From Bradyrhizobium sp. CCBAU 51627 (GTDB lineage Bacteria > Pseudomonadota > Alphaproteobacteria > Rhizobiales > Xanthobacteraceae): a DNA stretch of 64,000 nt. The DNA lies in assembly GCF_028128765.1 (NCBI RefSeq), contig NZ_LBJG01000026.1, forward strand, positions 1 through 64,000, written 5' to 3'. A program made the position numbers and the translations under genes. Every line of letters begins with the position of its first letter. Within the stretch, counting starts at the first letter, position 1. The notes under the pieces were generated by a model. It had not been told where the DNA came from and searched no databases. It saw only the letters and a program-made list of their open reading frames with translations. Below are positions 1 to 8,252 of this stretch, in pieces.

Positions 1-77
1 TCGCCGTTCTCATCGACGACTTCTCGCCTCAGGAATGCCAAAACTACTTCCGCCACGACGGATACGCTTCAGCTTAA
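1..77 (+). pseudogene. C-terminal tail of an IS630-family transposase (cut by window edge)
   Basis: Reading from base 3, an open frame of 24 codons runs in from the left edge and stops with TAA at 75-77. Its last residues (FSPQECQNYFRHDGYASA) match the conserved end of IS630-type DDE transposases, which usually finish with a C-x-NY-hydrophobic-RH-x-GY motif. Only the tail lies in the window, so I cannot tell whether the element is intact. No terminal inverted repeat could be defined without the other end. Confidence 0.7.
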
Positions 78-89
78 GTGACGGATGCT

Positions 90-785
90 CTAGACTGGAT
101 GCCCCGGCGATTTCCGCGCCATACCGCCAAACGCATCGAGCAACTTGTCGCGCCATGCATAGACCGGATCGTCGGATTCGAGCAGCTTGAACGGGCTCAC
201 CACGCGCGCCCATTGGAAGCCGCCGAACACGATGTAATCGGCATAGTTCGGCGCAGCTCCGCCGATGAAAGGCTGCGTCTTGAAGCTCTGGCGCAACACC
301 TCGAGCGATTTGCGGAATGCGATCACGCCGCTGTCGCGGTTCGCCATGATCTCTTCCAGCGGCTTGCCAAAACGCGCCTCGCGCGACTGGCGGAAATAAG
401 CGGCATCGGCCTCGGCCAAATTCTTCGGGATGTCGGCAATGATGAGCGGAAAGATGCCCCCGACGATGGCGATGTCGCCCCAGGCGTTGATCATGCGCGC
501 CATGGCGCGGCCGCCCTCGCCGCCAAACAGCGATGGACGATCCGGAAACGCGTCTTCGAGATAATTCGCGATCACCCAGGAATCGACCACCGGCTTGTCG
601 TGATGCAGCAGCACCGGGACCCGTTCCGAGCCGTGCGGCGCGATCGTGCTCTTCTCGGTGAAACGCCAGGGCAGCGATTGCGCAGTCAGCCCCTTATGCG
701 CGAGCCCCATCCGCGTGCGCCAGCAGAACGGGCTGAACGGGCGCGAGGCATCGGTGCCGACGAGTTCGTAGAGCTTGAGTGACAT
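90..785 (-). CDS. Glutathione S-transferase family protein
   Basis: This 231-residue protein has the two-domain length of a cytosolic GST. The N-terminal thioredoxin-like part carries PFSPFCWRTRM near residues 17-27, where GSTs bind glutathione, and HDKPVVDSWVIANYLE near 62-77 fits the conserved motif that contacts the gamma-glutamyl group. The rest is a helical C-terminal domain. Such proteins conjugate glutathione to electrophiles or act as glutathione-dependent reductases or lyases in the cytoplasm, but the substrate cannot be read from sequence. It lies downstream of a small gene and an exporter on the same strand, separated from them by a palindromic repeat, so it is probably transcribed on its own. 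Confidence 0.85.
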   Translation of the reverse strand: MSLKLYELVGTDASRPFSPFCWRTRMGLAHKGLTAQSLPWRFTEKSTIAPHGSERVPVLLHHDKPVVDSWVIANYLEDAFPDRPSLFGGEGGRAMARMINAWGDIAIVGGIFPLIIADIPKNLAEADAAYFRQSREARFGKPLEEIMANRDSGVIAFRKSLEVLRQSFKTQPFIGGAAPNYADYIVFGGFQWARVVSPFKLLESDDPVYAWRDKLLDAFGGMARKSPGHPV

Positions 786-795
786 ATTGTTTTTC

Positions 796-876
796 CGTCA
801 TTGCGAGCGCAGCAAAGCAATCCAGTCTGTCGCCGCGGAGGCATTCTGGATTGCTTCGCTGATGCTCGCAATGACG
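796..876. repeat. Dispersed palindromic repeat, family A copy 1
   Basis: The ends are inverted copies of each other: CGTCATTGCGAGCGCAGC and AAGCAATCCAG on the left, and CTGGATTGCTTCGCTG and CTCGCAATGACG on the right. A second copy with the same arms lies at 32988-33106. It fills the gap between two minus-strand genes and should fold as a long hairpin in RNA. Confidence 0.8.
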
Positions 877-897
877 ATGTGGAGACAAAAGGGCGTA

Positions 898-1128
898 TCA
901 CCGCCCGTTGGTTCGCAGCAGCCTCTCGCCCTCTTCCGTCACCGCGATGACCAGGCCGATGCCGGGCAGCGTCTCGCGCGCGACGAAGCCGCGATCGGCG
1001 GCGTCTTCCCAGATGGTGAGGCGCGGGCACGAGGTCTTCCAGGTCGAGATCACCTCGGCATAGGCGCGCGGCTCGCGCGCAACCCATTCGACGAAATCCA
1101 GCACCAGCGGGTCAGCCTTACAGCTCAT
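898..1128 (-). CDS. Small hypothetical protein, 76 aa
   Basis: I do not recognise a named family. The protein is soluble, rich in Glu, Arg and Trp, and has no signal peptide or membrane segment. Its ATG overlaps the TGA of the upstream TauE/SafE gene by four bases (ATGA), so the two are translationally coupled and form one operon. Its length and composition look like a small conserved cytosolic protein. Confidence 0.6.
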   Translation of the reverse strand: MSCKADPLVLDFVEWVAREPRAYAEVISTWKTSCPRLTIWEDAADRGFVARETLPGIGLVIAVTEEGERLLRTNGR

Positions 1129-1904
1129 TGTAAACCTCCCTTGGCGAAGGCAGCGAGCACCGGCGTGCGAACCAATAGCCAGCCGCCATAGGCGATGTAG
1201 TAGCAGGCGATGGTGGTGATCAGCTTGTACGACCAGGCGACGAATTGCTGGTCAGTCATGGCTTCGAGCAGGCGCCGCGCCAGCGTGGTGCCGAGCATCG
1301 AGGCGAGGATCGCGACGCCGGCGAACACGGGATCGAGGCTCGCCGCCTGGTCGACGATGCCGCCGAAATAGATCAGCTTGGTGAAATGGCTGACGACCTG
1401 ACACATCGACTTCGTCGCCACCTTCTCGCGCCGGCCGAAATTACCGCCGAGGAAGAACGTGTCGAGCAACGGACCGGAAACGCCGGTCATCAGCATCAGG
1501 CCCATGCAGATCATTCCGTAGACCGTGCCCTGCCAGAGGCGATCGGGATCGGGCTTGATGTTGGTCGGCAACAGCCGCGCCATGAACGGCGTGGCGCCCA
1601 GCATCAAGAGCGCGATCGGCTTGTCAGGCACGTAGCGGGCGAGCGACCAGGCTGCGAGCGCGATGGTCGCGCCGGCCAAATAGTTCGCCACCGCCCGCCA
1701 GCGGATATGCGCTCGCCACAGCAGGGCGCGCCAGCCATTCGAGGCCATTTGCGTGATCGCATGCAGCACCATCGCGGCCGGCAACGGCATCAAGGCCAGC
1801 AGGACGCCGATCAGGATCAGCCCGCCCGCCATGCCGAACAGCCCCGACAGGAACGCGGTGGCGACCATCAGCAATCCAAGGGCAACGATCATGATGGGCG
1901 TCAC
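1125..1904 (-). CDS. TauE/SafE-family sulfite/organosulfur exporter
   Basis: This is a polytopic membrane protein of about 259 residues with some seven or eight hydrophobic segments. The Gly-rich first helix (FLSGLFGMAGGLILIGVLL) is the hallmark of the TauE/SafE family, and a second Gly-rich repeat (LMTGVSGPLLDTFFLGG) lies near the middle. Family members move sulfite, sulfoacetate or related anions across the inner membrane; the substrate here is unknown. I chose the GTG at 1904 rather than the ATG at 1949 because AGGAG lies about nine bases upstream of it and it starts directly before the first helix. A LysR regulator is transcribed divergently and may control it. Confidence 0.8.
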   Translation of the reverse strand: MTPIMIVALGLLMVATAFLSGLFGMAGGLILIGVLLALMPLPAAMVLHAITQMASNGWRALLWRAHIRWRAVANYLAGATIALAAWSLARYVPDKPIALLMLGATPFMARLLPTNIKPDPDRLWQGTVYGMICMGLMLMTGVSGPLLDTFFLGGNFGRREKVATKSMCQVVSHFTKLIYFGGIVDQAASLDPVFAGVAILASMLGTTLARRLLEAMTDQQFVAWSYKLITTIACYYIAYGGWLLVRTPVLAAFAKGGLQ

Positions 1905-2060
1905 GAGGGGATTCTCCTGTTGGGGCAGCTGGGGACGCAGACTGTTCATTCCCCCTCGCCCGGCTGGCGGGACGAGGCGAAGGAGAAGGTGCCTCGCTTG
2001 CCGTCCCCGCGCAAACTGAGTTATCTTGCCCTGGCATCAGCTTTCCTGAGGGTCCTCCAT

Positions 2061-2975
2061 TTGCGCCGGCTGCTCTTTCTCAACGGCATCAAGGCATTCG
2101 AGGCGGCGGCGCGGACCGGCAGCTTTGCCGGGGCCGGCGTCGAGCTGAGCGTTTCGGCGGCCGCCGTCAGCCGCATGGTGCATCTCTTGGAAGAGCGGCT
2201 CGGCGTCGCGCTGTTCGAGCGCAAGGCCAACAGGCTGGTACTGACCCAGGCCGGCCGCGCCTATCAGAGCGGATTGACGCCGATCTTCGACGCGCTCGCC
2301 AGCCTCACCGCGCAGGTGACGGCGCCTGCAAGCGTGCGCGTGCTCACCATCGGCGTCGGACATACGTTTGCAATGCGCTGGCTGATCCCGCGCCTGTCGG
2401 AGTTTCGCAGCGAGGAGCCGGACATCGAGGTGCGCTTTACCACCGGCGGCGCGTCGGTGCCGTTTGGCGAGGACTGGAGTTGCGGCATCAAGCTCGGCAC
2501 CGGCGACTGGCCGGGGCTCGTCGCCGAGCCCCTGTTCGCCGGCGACTTGACGCCGGTCTGCGTGCCCCGCCTCGCCACGTCATTGAAGCGCCCCGCCGAC
2601 CTCAAAGGACCCAGCCTGATCCGCGTCGAACATTCGCCGGAGGACTGGCCGCTCTGGCTGAAGGCCGCGAACCTTCCCCGCATCAATCCGCGCGGGCCGG
2701 AGTTCCAGTTCTACGGCCAGGCGCTCCAGGCCGCCGTCGACGGGCTCGGCATCGCCATGGGCATCCGGCCCTATATCGACGACGATCTCGCCGCCGGCCG
2801 GCTGGTCGCGCCATTCGACCTCTCCGTGCCCAAGGGGATGCGCTGGTACCTGCTCTACCGCAGCTTCCAGACCGAACAGCGCGACTTCGCCGCCTTTCGC
2901 CGCTGGATCATGCGGGCGGCGGCGGAACCTGCGGCCCGTCCACGCCGGTCCGGACGCAGCGCAGTGCGGAACTGA
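2061..2975 (+). CDS. LysR-family transcriptional regulator (GcvA-like)
   Basis: The open frame extends far upstream, but the LysR helix-turn-helix begins at LFLNGIKAFEAAARTGSFAGAG. A TTG at 2061 preceded by GAGGG gives a 304-residue protein of standard LysR length starting MRRLLFLNG, as GcvA-type members do. A GTG at 1989 is an alternative start. The recognition helix area (LSVSAAAVSRMVHLLEERLG) sits near residues 33-52, followed by an effector-binding domain. It is divergent from the TauE/SafE exporter with about 156 bases between starts, the usual arrangement for a LysR protein and its target. The inducer is unknown. Confidence 0.85.
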   Translation: MRRLLFLNGIKAFEAAARTGSFAGAGVELSVSAAAVSRMVHLLEERLGVALFERKANRLVLTQAGRAYQSGLTPIFDALASLTAQVTAPASVRVLTIGVGHTFAMRWLIPRLSEFRSEEPDIEVRFTTGGASVPFGEDWSCGIKLGTGDWPGLVAEPLFAGDLTPVCVPRLATSLKRPADLKGPSLIRVEHSPEDWPLWLKAANLPRINPRGPEFQFYGQALQAAVDGLGIAMGIRPYIDDDLAAGRLVAPFDLSVPKGMRWYLLYRSFQTEQRDFAAFRRWIMRAAAEPAARPRRSGRSAVRN

Positions 2976-3085
2976 CGTCTCAACGTTCGGCTGAAAAAGC
3001 CGACCGCTTGTGAACCGCTTCACATTTCGAAATCCGCAAACGTGGTCCTCTGGCCCTCCGACACGAGAACATTTGGGGACTACCA

Positions 3086-3310
3086 ATGACGACCCTTTAC
3101 GACGGCTTTGACATCGAATCCTTCGAAGCTGGCAAGGGACTGTGGCACGCCCGGATCCGGCGCGCCGATTTCAGCCCGGTTGCCATCGACGGCGTGCTGT
3201 TTCCGACCATGGAAGTCGGCTTCGCCTGGCCCGATCCGGACGCGGCGATCGCCGATGCCAAGCACCACATCGACCGCTTCCGCCGGCACGCGGACGACAG
3301 CGCAGAATAG
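3086..3310 (+). CDS. Small conserved hypothetical protein, 74 aa
   Basis: A good ribosome-binding site (GGGGA) lies nine bases before the ATG. The product is acidic, soluble and compact. The segment from GLWHARIRRADFSPVAIDG to the WPDPDAAIADAKHHIDRF helix suggests a small alpha/beta fold. I know no function for it. It may be cotranscribed with the zinc-ribbon gene that starts 56 bases downstream. Confidence 0.65.
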   Translation: MTTLYDGFDIESFEAGKGLWHARIRRADFSPVAIDGVLFPTMEVGFAWPDPDAAIADAKHHIDRFRRHADDSAE

Positions 3311-3366
3311 ACCTCGCGAGACGAGAGACCGAGCGACAGCGCGGCATCACAGGGGGACACCGGCTC

Positions 3367-3594
3367 ATGTCAGTCATCGACTACGACGCTCCGCGGCCGA
3401 GAATTTATTCGCGCAACGTGCTGGCGACATGCCCGGAATGCGACGGCGATCTCACGGTGCTCCGTGTGATCAGTGGCCGCGGCGGGTGCGAGTACTGGGC
3501 CATGCGCTGCGCCGATTGCGGCGGGGTCCATCTCGACATCCTCGAGCCGCACCTGACAGTCGTCGACGGCGACGGGCCGCTGCCGGCGGCGTGA
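3367..3594 (+). CDS. Small zinc-ribbon-like protein, 75 aa
   Basis: The start is the ATG preceded by AGGGGGA about ten bases upstream. Two CxxC knuckles (CPEC at about 20-23 and CADC at about 44-47) are spaced as in a zinc ribbon, so the protein probably binds one zinc ion. The rest is acidic with no membrane segment. Zinc ribbons of this size often mediate protein or nucleic acid contacts, but no specific role can be assigned. It lies directly upstream of uvrB on the same strand. Confidence 0.6.
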   Translation: MSVIDYDAPRPRIYSRNVLATCPECDGDLTVLRVISGRGGCEYWAMRCADCGGVHLDILEPHLTVVDGDGPLPAA

Positions 3595-3687
3595 CCGCAG
3601 GGCCTGCTGCCAACCTGCTGTCAGCAGCCTGCGCGCAGACGGGCATTCGCCCTTTTCTGAGGGGCAGACTCGTCCCATATTCGCCCC

Positions 3688-6588
3688 ATGGCGAAGAAAG
3701 CTGCTCCCCCAAAATCCCCCAGATCCAAGGCTCCGAACTCGAAGGCACATCGGCCTGACGTGCAGCCGATCGGACCGGCGCTGGCTGAACTGCTCAATCC
3801 CGCGATCAACCGCGGCGATGCCGGACTCGGGTCGGGCACCGGGTTGCAGCCGCCGCCGGACAATTCGCGCGATCGCCGCGCCGGAGGCGAGGCCGCCGCG
3901 CACCGGGCGCGGGCCTCGACGCCGAAGGAGTTTCCCTCCGATCGTCCCGGAGGGCTGGAAGAGGCACCGCAAGCCAATTACGGCACGGCCGCCACGATCC
4001 CGACGCTCGATCCGGAACTGGCGCGGCAGCTCGGTCTTCCCACCGAGGAGGACGACGCCGAGGCGCTGGCGCGTCCGCCGCGCAGCAAGATGGAGGCGCT
4101 CGGCGTCAAGGCGACGGCCGACGCGCTGGAATCGCTGATCCGCGAGGGTCGGCCCGAGTTCCGCAAGGACGACGGCTCGATGAAGGTGTGGACGCCGCAC
4201 CGGCCACCGCGCCCGGAGAAGTCCGAAGGCGGCGTGCGTTTCGAGATCAAGTCCGAATACCGGCCGCGCGGCGACCAGCCGACCGCGATCAAGGAACTGG
4301 TCGAGGGCATCGAGCGCAACGACCGCTCGCAGGTGCTGCTCGGCGTCACCGGCTCGGGCAAGACCTACACCATGGCCAAGGTGATCGAGGCGACGCAGCG
4401 CCCCGCGCTGATCCTGGCGCCGAACAAGACGCTGGCCGCTCAGCTCTATGGCGAGTTCAAGAATTTCTTCCCCGACAACGCCGTCGAGTATTTCGTCAGC
4501 TATTACGATTACTACCAGCCGGAAGCCTACGTCCCGCGCACCGACACCTACATAGAAAAGGATTCCTCGATCAACGAACAGATCGACCGCATGCGCCACT
4601 CCGCGACGCGCGCGCTCCTCGAGCGCGACGACGTCATCATCGTTGCGTCGGTGTCCTGCATCTACGGTATCGGCTCGGTCGAGACCTATACCGCGATGAC
4701 CTTCGCGCTGAAGAAGGGCGAGCGCATCGACCAGCGCCAGCTCATCGCCGACCTCGTTGCGCTGCAGTACAAGCGCACCCAGGCCGATTTCACCCGCGGC
4801 ACGTTCCGTGTGCGCGGCGACGTCATCGACATCTTCCCGGCTCACTATGAGGACCGCGCCTGGCGCGTGAACCTGTTCGGCGACACTATCGAGAATATCG
4901 AGGAGTTCGATCCACTCACCGGCCACAAGCAGGACGAGCTCGAATTCATCAAGATGTACGCCAACTCGCACTATGTGACGCCGCGGCCGACACTGGTGCA
5001 GGCGATAAAATCGATCAAGTCGGAATTGAAGCTGCGGCTCGACCAGCTCAACAACCAGGGCCGCCTGCTGGAAGCGCAGCGGCTGGAACAGCGCACCACC
5101 TTCGATCTCGAAATGATGGAGGCGACCGGAAGCTGCGCCGGCATCGAGAACTATTCGCGCTACCTCACCGGTCGCCGCCCCGGCGAGCCGCCGCCGACGC
5201 TGTTCGAATATGTGCCCGACAATGCGCTGATCTTCGCCGACGAAAGCCACGTCACCATTCCGCAGATCGGCGCCATGTTCCGCGGCGACTTCCGCCGCAA
5301 GGCGACGCTGGCCGAATACGGCTTCCGCCTGCCCTCCTGCATGGACAACCGTCCCTTGCGCTTCGAGGAATGGGACATGATGCGGCCGCAGACCATCGCG
5401 GTGTCGGCGACGCCGGGTGGCTGGGAGCTGAATGAGAGCGGCGGCGTGTTTGTCGAGCAGGTCATTCGCCCCACGGGCCTGATCGACCCGCCCGTCGATA
5501 TCAGGCCCGCCCGCACCCAGGTCGACGATCTCGTCGGCGAGGTCCGCGCCACCGCACAGGCCGGCTATCGCTCGCTGGTCACGGTTCTCACCAAGCGCAT
5601 GGCGGAGGATCTCACCGAATATCTGCATGAGCAGGGCATTCGCGTCCGCTACATGCACTCCGACATCGACACGATCGAGCGCATCGAGATCATCCGCGAC
5701 CTCCGCCTCGGCGCGTTCGACGCGCTGGTCGGCATCAACCTGTTGCGCGAAGGTCTCGACATTCCCGAATGCGCCCTCGTCGCCATCCTCGACGCCGACA
5801 AGGAAGGCTTTCTGCGCAGCGAGACCTCGCTGATCCAGACCATCGGCCGCGCCGCGCGCAACGTCGACGGCAAGGTGATCCTCTACGCCGACCAGATGAC
5901 CGGCTCGATGGAGCGGGCTATCGCCGAGACCAACCGCCGCCGCGAGAAGCAGGTCGAGTACAACACCGCCAACGGCATCACGCCGGAGAGCGTGAAGAAG
6001 AACATCGGCGACATCCTCAACTCCGTCTACGAGCGCGACCACGTGCTGGTCGAGGTCGGCGGCCACGACATGACCGACGACGTCATCTCGATCGGTCACA
6101 ACTTCGAAGCCGTGCTCGCCGATCTCGAGACGCGGATGCGCGAGGCCGCCGCGGACCTGAACTTCGAGGAAGCCGCGCGCCTGCGCGACGAGGTCAAGCG
6201 CCTGCGCGCCACCGAGCTCGCGGTGGTCGACGACCCCACCGCCAAGCAGCGCGCGGTCGCGAGCAAGGCCGGCGCCTATGCCGGCACCAGAAAATACGGC
6301 GACGCCGCGAATCTGCCGGTCAGCGCCATGAAAAACAAGAGCGCCGCAACAGCGCTCAAGGCTGGCGGAGGCAAAGGCTCACGCGTGCACAAGCCGCATC
6401 TCGACGAGATGCACGGCCCGGAATCGCTGCCGTATCGCGCGAGCGCGAGCCTGCCGTCGAAGCCGTTCGGCAGCACGAGCCGGATCATCCAGCCGACGGA
6501 TTCACGGCAATCGGGGCCGGAGTTTGGACCCGCGCCGAAGTCGACGGGTGGCGCGCCGGGAAGGCGGGGTGGATGGAAGAAGAGGTAG
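3688..6588 (+). CDS. uvrB: Excinuclease ABC subunit UvrB
   Basis: UvrB is the damage-verifying helicase-like subunit of nucleotide excision repair; it is loaded by UvrA and recruits UvrC for incision. Visible landmarks are Walker A (GVTGSGKT, about residues 218-225), the beta-hairpin with its tyrosines (YYDYYQPEAYVPRTDTYI) that locks the DNA strand, the DESH box, the motif VI sequence QTIGRAARN, and a UVR domain near residues 808-845 (NFEEAARLRDEVKRL) that contacts UvrC. At 966 residues it is much longer than the usual 670-700. The first 160 or so residues are a low-complexity, probably disordered extension, and about 120 residues follow the UVR domain. I saw no alphaproteobacterial SOS box (GTTC-N7-GTTC) just upstream. 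Confidence 0.97.
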   Translation: MAKKAAPPKSPRSKAPNSKAHRPDVQPIGPALAELLNPAINRGDAGLGSGTGLQPPPDNSRDRRAGGEAAAHRARASTPKEFPSDRPGGLEEAPQANYGTAATIPTLDPELARQLGLPTEEDDAEALARPPRSKMEALGVKATADALESLIREGRPEFRKDDGSMKVWTPHRPPRPEKSEGGVRFEIKSEYRPRGDQPTAIKELVEGIERNDRSQVLLGVTGSGKTYTMAKVIEATQRPALILAPNKTLAAQLYGEFKNFFPDNAVEYFVSYYDYYQPEAYVPRTDTYIEKDSSINEQIDRMRHSATRALLERDDVIIVASVSCIYGIGSVETYTAMTFALKKGERIDQRQLIADLVALQYKRTQADFTRGTFRVRGDVIDIFPAHYEDRAWRVNLFGDTIENIEEFDPLTGHKQDELEFIKMYANSHYVTPRPTLVQAIKSIKSELKLRLDQLNNQGRLLEAQRLEQRTTFDLEMMEATGSCAGIENYSRYLTGRRPGEPPPTLFEYVPDNALIFADESHVTIPQIGAMFRGDFRRKATLAEYGFRLPSCMDNRPLRFEEWDMMRPQTIAVSATPGGWELNESGGVFVEQVIRPTGLIDPPVDIRPARTQVDDLVGEVRATAQAGYRSLVTVLTKRMAEDLTEYLHEQGIRVRYMHSDIDTIERIEIIRDLRLGAFDALVGINLLREGLDIPECALVAILDADKEGFLRSETSLIQTIGRAARNVDGKVILYADQMTGSMERAIAETNRRREKQVEYNTANGITPESVKKNIGDILNSVYERDHVLVEVGGHDMTDDVISIGHNFEAVLADLETRMREAAADLNFEEAARLRDEVKRLRATELAVVDDPTAKQRAVASKAGAYAGTRKYGDAANLPVSAMKNKSAATALKAGGGKGSRVHKPHLDEMHGPESLPYRASASLPSKPFGSTSRIIQPTDSRQSGPEFGPAPKSTGGAPGRRGGWKKR

Positions 6589-7015
6589 GTTGCTCGATCG
6601 ATGCGAGCCGCTTACCTCGCCCCGCAAGCGGGGCGAAGTAAGCCGTCATCGACGTCGCAGCCGCGTCGGCAGCTACTCCCTGAAAGTAATAGCTGCGGTT
6701 GGAGCCGTCATAGCTGCCTGAGGCCATGCAGCAGGCCTTGAAACCTGCGTCCGGAGCCACATGGGCAAAGGTCGTTGCGGCCGAGCTTCTCGCTCAGTTC
6801 GACGTCGCCGTGGAGGACGCGCTGGCCGCGTTTGACGTGGGTTTCCGAGGGGAAAGAATTCCGCCACTTACGCGTGACGCTGAAAGCTGGTGAGGTTTTC
6901 GAGATCGCGGGACTTGCGCATGACGCCCTCCATCGGTGCGAAGCGCGGCCGATTGCCGCCGCGCTTCGCTATCACGGATGTCGGGTGCACGGGAAGACGT
7001 GGCGCTTGCCCCCCC
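6589..7015. other. Gene-poor stretch downstream of uvrB
   Basis: These 427 bases hold no gene I can assign with confidence. There is a short hairpin (CCCCGCAAGCGGGG, about 6619-6632), a possible 55-codon plus-strand frame listed separately, and open frames on the other strand that show no family signature. Confidence 0.5.
6726..6893 (+). CDS. Possible small ORF, 55 aa
   Basis: The ATG at 6726 opens a 55-codon frame ending in TGA. The predicted peptide is amphipathic, with an Ala/Val/Leu-rich middle (ATWAKVVAAELLAQFDVAVEDALAAFDVGF) that looks like plausible helices rather than shadow sequence. The ribosome-binding site is weak (TGAGG directly upstream). It could be a remnant of a larger gene. 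I do not recognise it. Confidence 0.25.
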   Translation: MQQALKPASGATWAKVVAAELLAQFDVAVEDALAAFDVGFRGERIPPLTRDAESW

Positions 7016-7246
7016 TTAAAGCTTGCCCTGCCCGTTCTGGCTCTGCTGTTGCTGCTTCTCCTGCTCCTTGGCGTGATGGCGGCCGTAGAGACAGCCGGCG
7101 GCGGCGCCCAGCATGCCGTGATGACCGGCATAATGGCCGGCGACGCCGCCGACGATGGCGCCCTTGATGCAGCCCTTGGCGTCGGCGGCGGAGGTCGCGC
7201 CCAGCATCAGAAGCGCGGCGGTGACGGCGAGAAGCGGGGATTTCAT
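7016..7246 (-). CDS. Small secreted glycine-rich protein, 76 aa
   Basis: An N-terminal signal peptide (MKSPLLAVTAALLMLGATSAADA) is followed by a Gly/Ala/His segment with GxxxG-type spacing (GAIVGGVAGHYAGHHGMLGAAAG), which resembles a glycine zipper that packs in or on membranes. The tail is rich in Gln and charged residues. Two cysteines in the mature part could form a disulfide in the periplasm. Small exported proteins of this type are common in Bradyrhizobium; the function is unknown. Confidence 0.7.
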   Translation of the reverse strand: MKSPLLAVTAALLMLGATSAADAKGCIKGAIVGGVAGHYAGHHGMLGAAAGCLYGRHHAKEQEKQQQQSQNGQGKL

Positions 7247-7544
7247 GGGTCGATGTCTCCTTCCGATGTCGGCGCTTCAACGAACAGGAGCGGGCCGGAG
7301 TTCCCGCGCACGTCGCGGGGTGTGAGCGCGGATCGTGATGCCTGCCGCATCCGCGGGCTCGCCGGTCTTCGGGCGTGCCGGCGCAGGCACGGTCGGCTCG
7401 ACCCCCGGGAGATTACGGGGCTCTATTGCAAATCTCACAAAGCGCGATCAATTGCGCATTGCAAAAACGTGAATTGCGTTTTGGCCGAAACGGCGTATTT
7501 TGTTCGCATACAAATGAGTTGACCGACCCCGGGGCGCCTTTACG
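7247..7544. promoter_or_regulatory. AT-richer control region before the NTF2-like gene
   Basis: No gene is seen here. The right half (about 7425-7520) is clearly AT-richer than its surroundings and contains repeated short words: ATTGCAAA twice and AATTGCG twice within about 60 bases. This suggests a promoter or operator for the gene at 7597. No known operator consensus was matched. Confidence 0.4.
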
Positions 7545-7596
7545 GTGCATGGGGTTGTTTTCCGTTTTTTGCAAGCCAGCTTCAGGACTGCCCAAA
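7545..7596 (+). repeat. Shared leader element, copy 1
   Basis: The first 18 bases (GTGCATGGGGTTGTTTTC) are identical to a minus-strand stretch at 60505-60522, and the following 34 bases are related, ending GGACTGCCCAAA here and GGACTGACCAAA there. In both places the element lies just before a start codon in the same orientation as the gene. Here it runs straight into the ATG at 7597 and supplies the CAGGA that probably serves as ribosome-binding site. Confidence 0.65.
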
Positions 7597-8037
7597 ATGA
7601 CAGAGCACAGCCTCTGGCGTTTCTCGCGTGCATTGCATCGCGCGATCAACGACCGGCATTTCGAGGATATCGAGGCCCTGATCGACGAGGACGTCGACTG
7701 GGCGGTCTATGGCCCGATCGACATGTTTCCGTTCCTCGGCGCGCGCCAGGGCAAGGCGGCGGTGCTCCAGGTTATCCGCCAGCTCGCCGACAATTTCCAC
7801 GTCCGTCGTTTCGACCGTGAGAGCATCATGCTCGGCGTCGATTCCGCCTCCTCGATGCTGCGCTACTCGCTCACGGCGCTGGATTCCGACAAGCCGATCA
7901 GCCTGCGCGTGGCGCAGTTCGCCCAGTTCAAGGCTGACAAGCTCATCAACATGCGCGTGCTGATCGACACCTTCGATCTGGTCGAGCAGGCACTCGGCCG
8001 CGCCATTCATCTGCCAAAGATGACCAGCGTCGGCTGA
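7597..8037 (+). CDS. NTF2-like/SnoaL-type ketosteroid-isomerase-fold protein
   Basis: The 146-residue protein has the pattern of the NTF2/SnoaL fold: helical RALHRAINDRHFEDIEALIDEDVDWAVYG at the start, a hinge GARQGKAAVLQVIRQLADNF, then beta strands ending in the MRVLIDTFDLVEQ helix. Members of this fold range from isomerases and hydratases to ligand-binding proteins and fragments of regulatory systems, so no reaction can be named. I chose the ATG at 7597 because the fold begins directly after it and it is preceded by CAGGA. The shared leader element lies immediately upstream. Confidence 0.7.
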   Translation: MTEHSLWRFSRALHRAINDRHFEDIEALIDEDVDWAVYGPIDMFPFLGARQGKAAVLQVIRQLADNFHVRRFDRESIMLGVDSASSMLRYSLTALDSDKPISLRVAQFAQFKADKLINMRVLIDTFDLVEQALGRAIHLPKMTSVG

Positions 8038-8252
8038 GGGGGACACCAACGGGCTCCGAGACTTCGGGACCGATCGACTGATGCTCCTGCGACCCGTCCT
8101 GGCCACCAGCCCCGCCGGACGCGCATCGCCGAGAGGCTCGTCATCGGTCGCGCGCGACTTGCGCGCGGCCCGTTGGTTCATCATTCTGGGTGCCACAATT
8201 TTGCGACGATAGTTCCGCATCTTCCGCGCGAACTGGGCTTGCGGGCAAGGCA

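Noticed and set aside
1245..2060. The long plus-strand open frame upstream of the LysR domain as part of the protein
   Set aside because: It lies opposite the TauE/SafE gene and reads Arg/His/Asp-rich nonsense; LysR proteins start just before the helix-turn-helix, as from the TTG at 2061.
3370..6099. A 909-codon minus-strand open frame opposite uvrB
   Set aside because: It is the antisense of a strongly supported gene, common in high-GC DNA; its translation has no family signature.
6868..7131. A minus-strand 87-codon frame near the small secreted protein gene
   Set aside because: Its first half overlaps the secreted protein in another frame, and the rest has no recognisable feature or start site.
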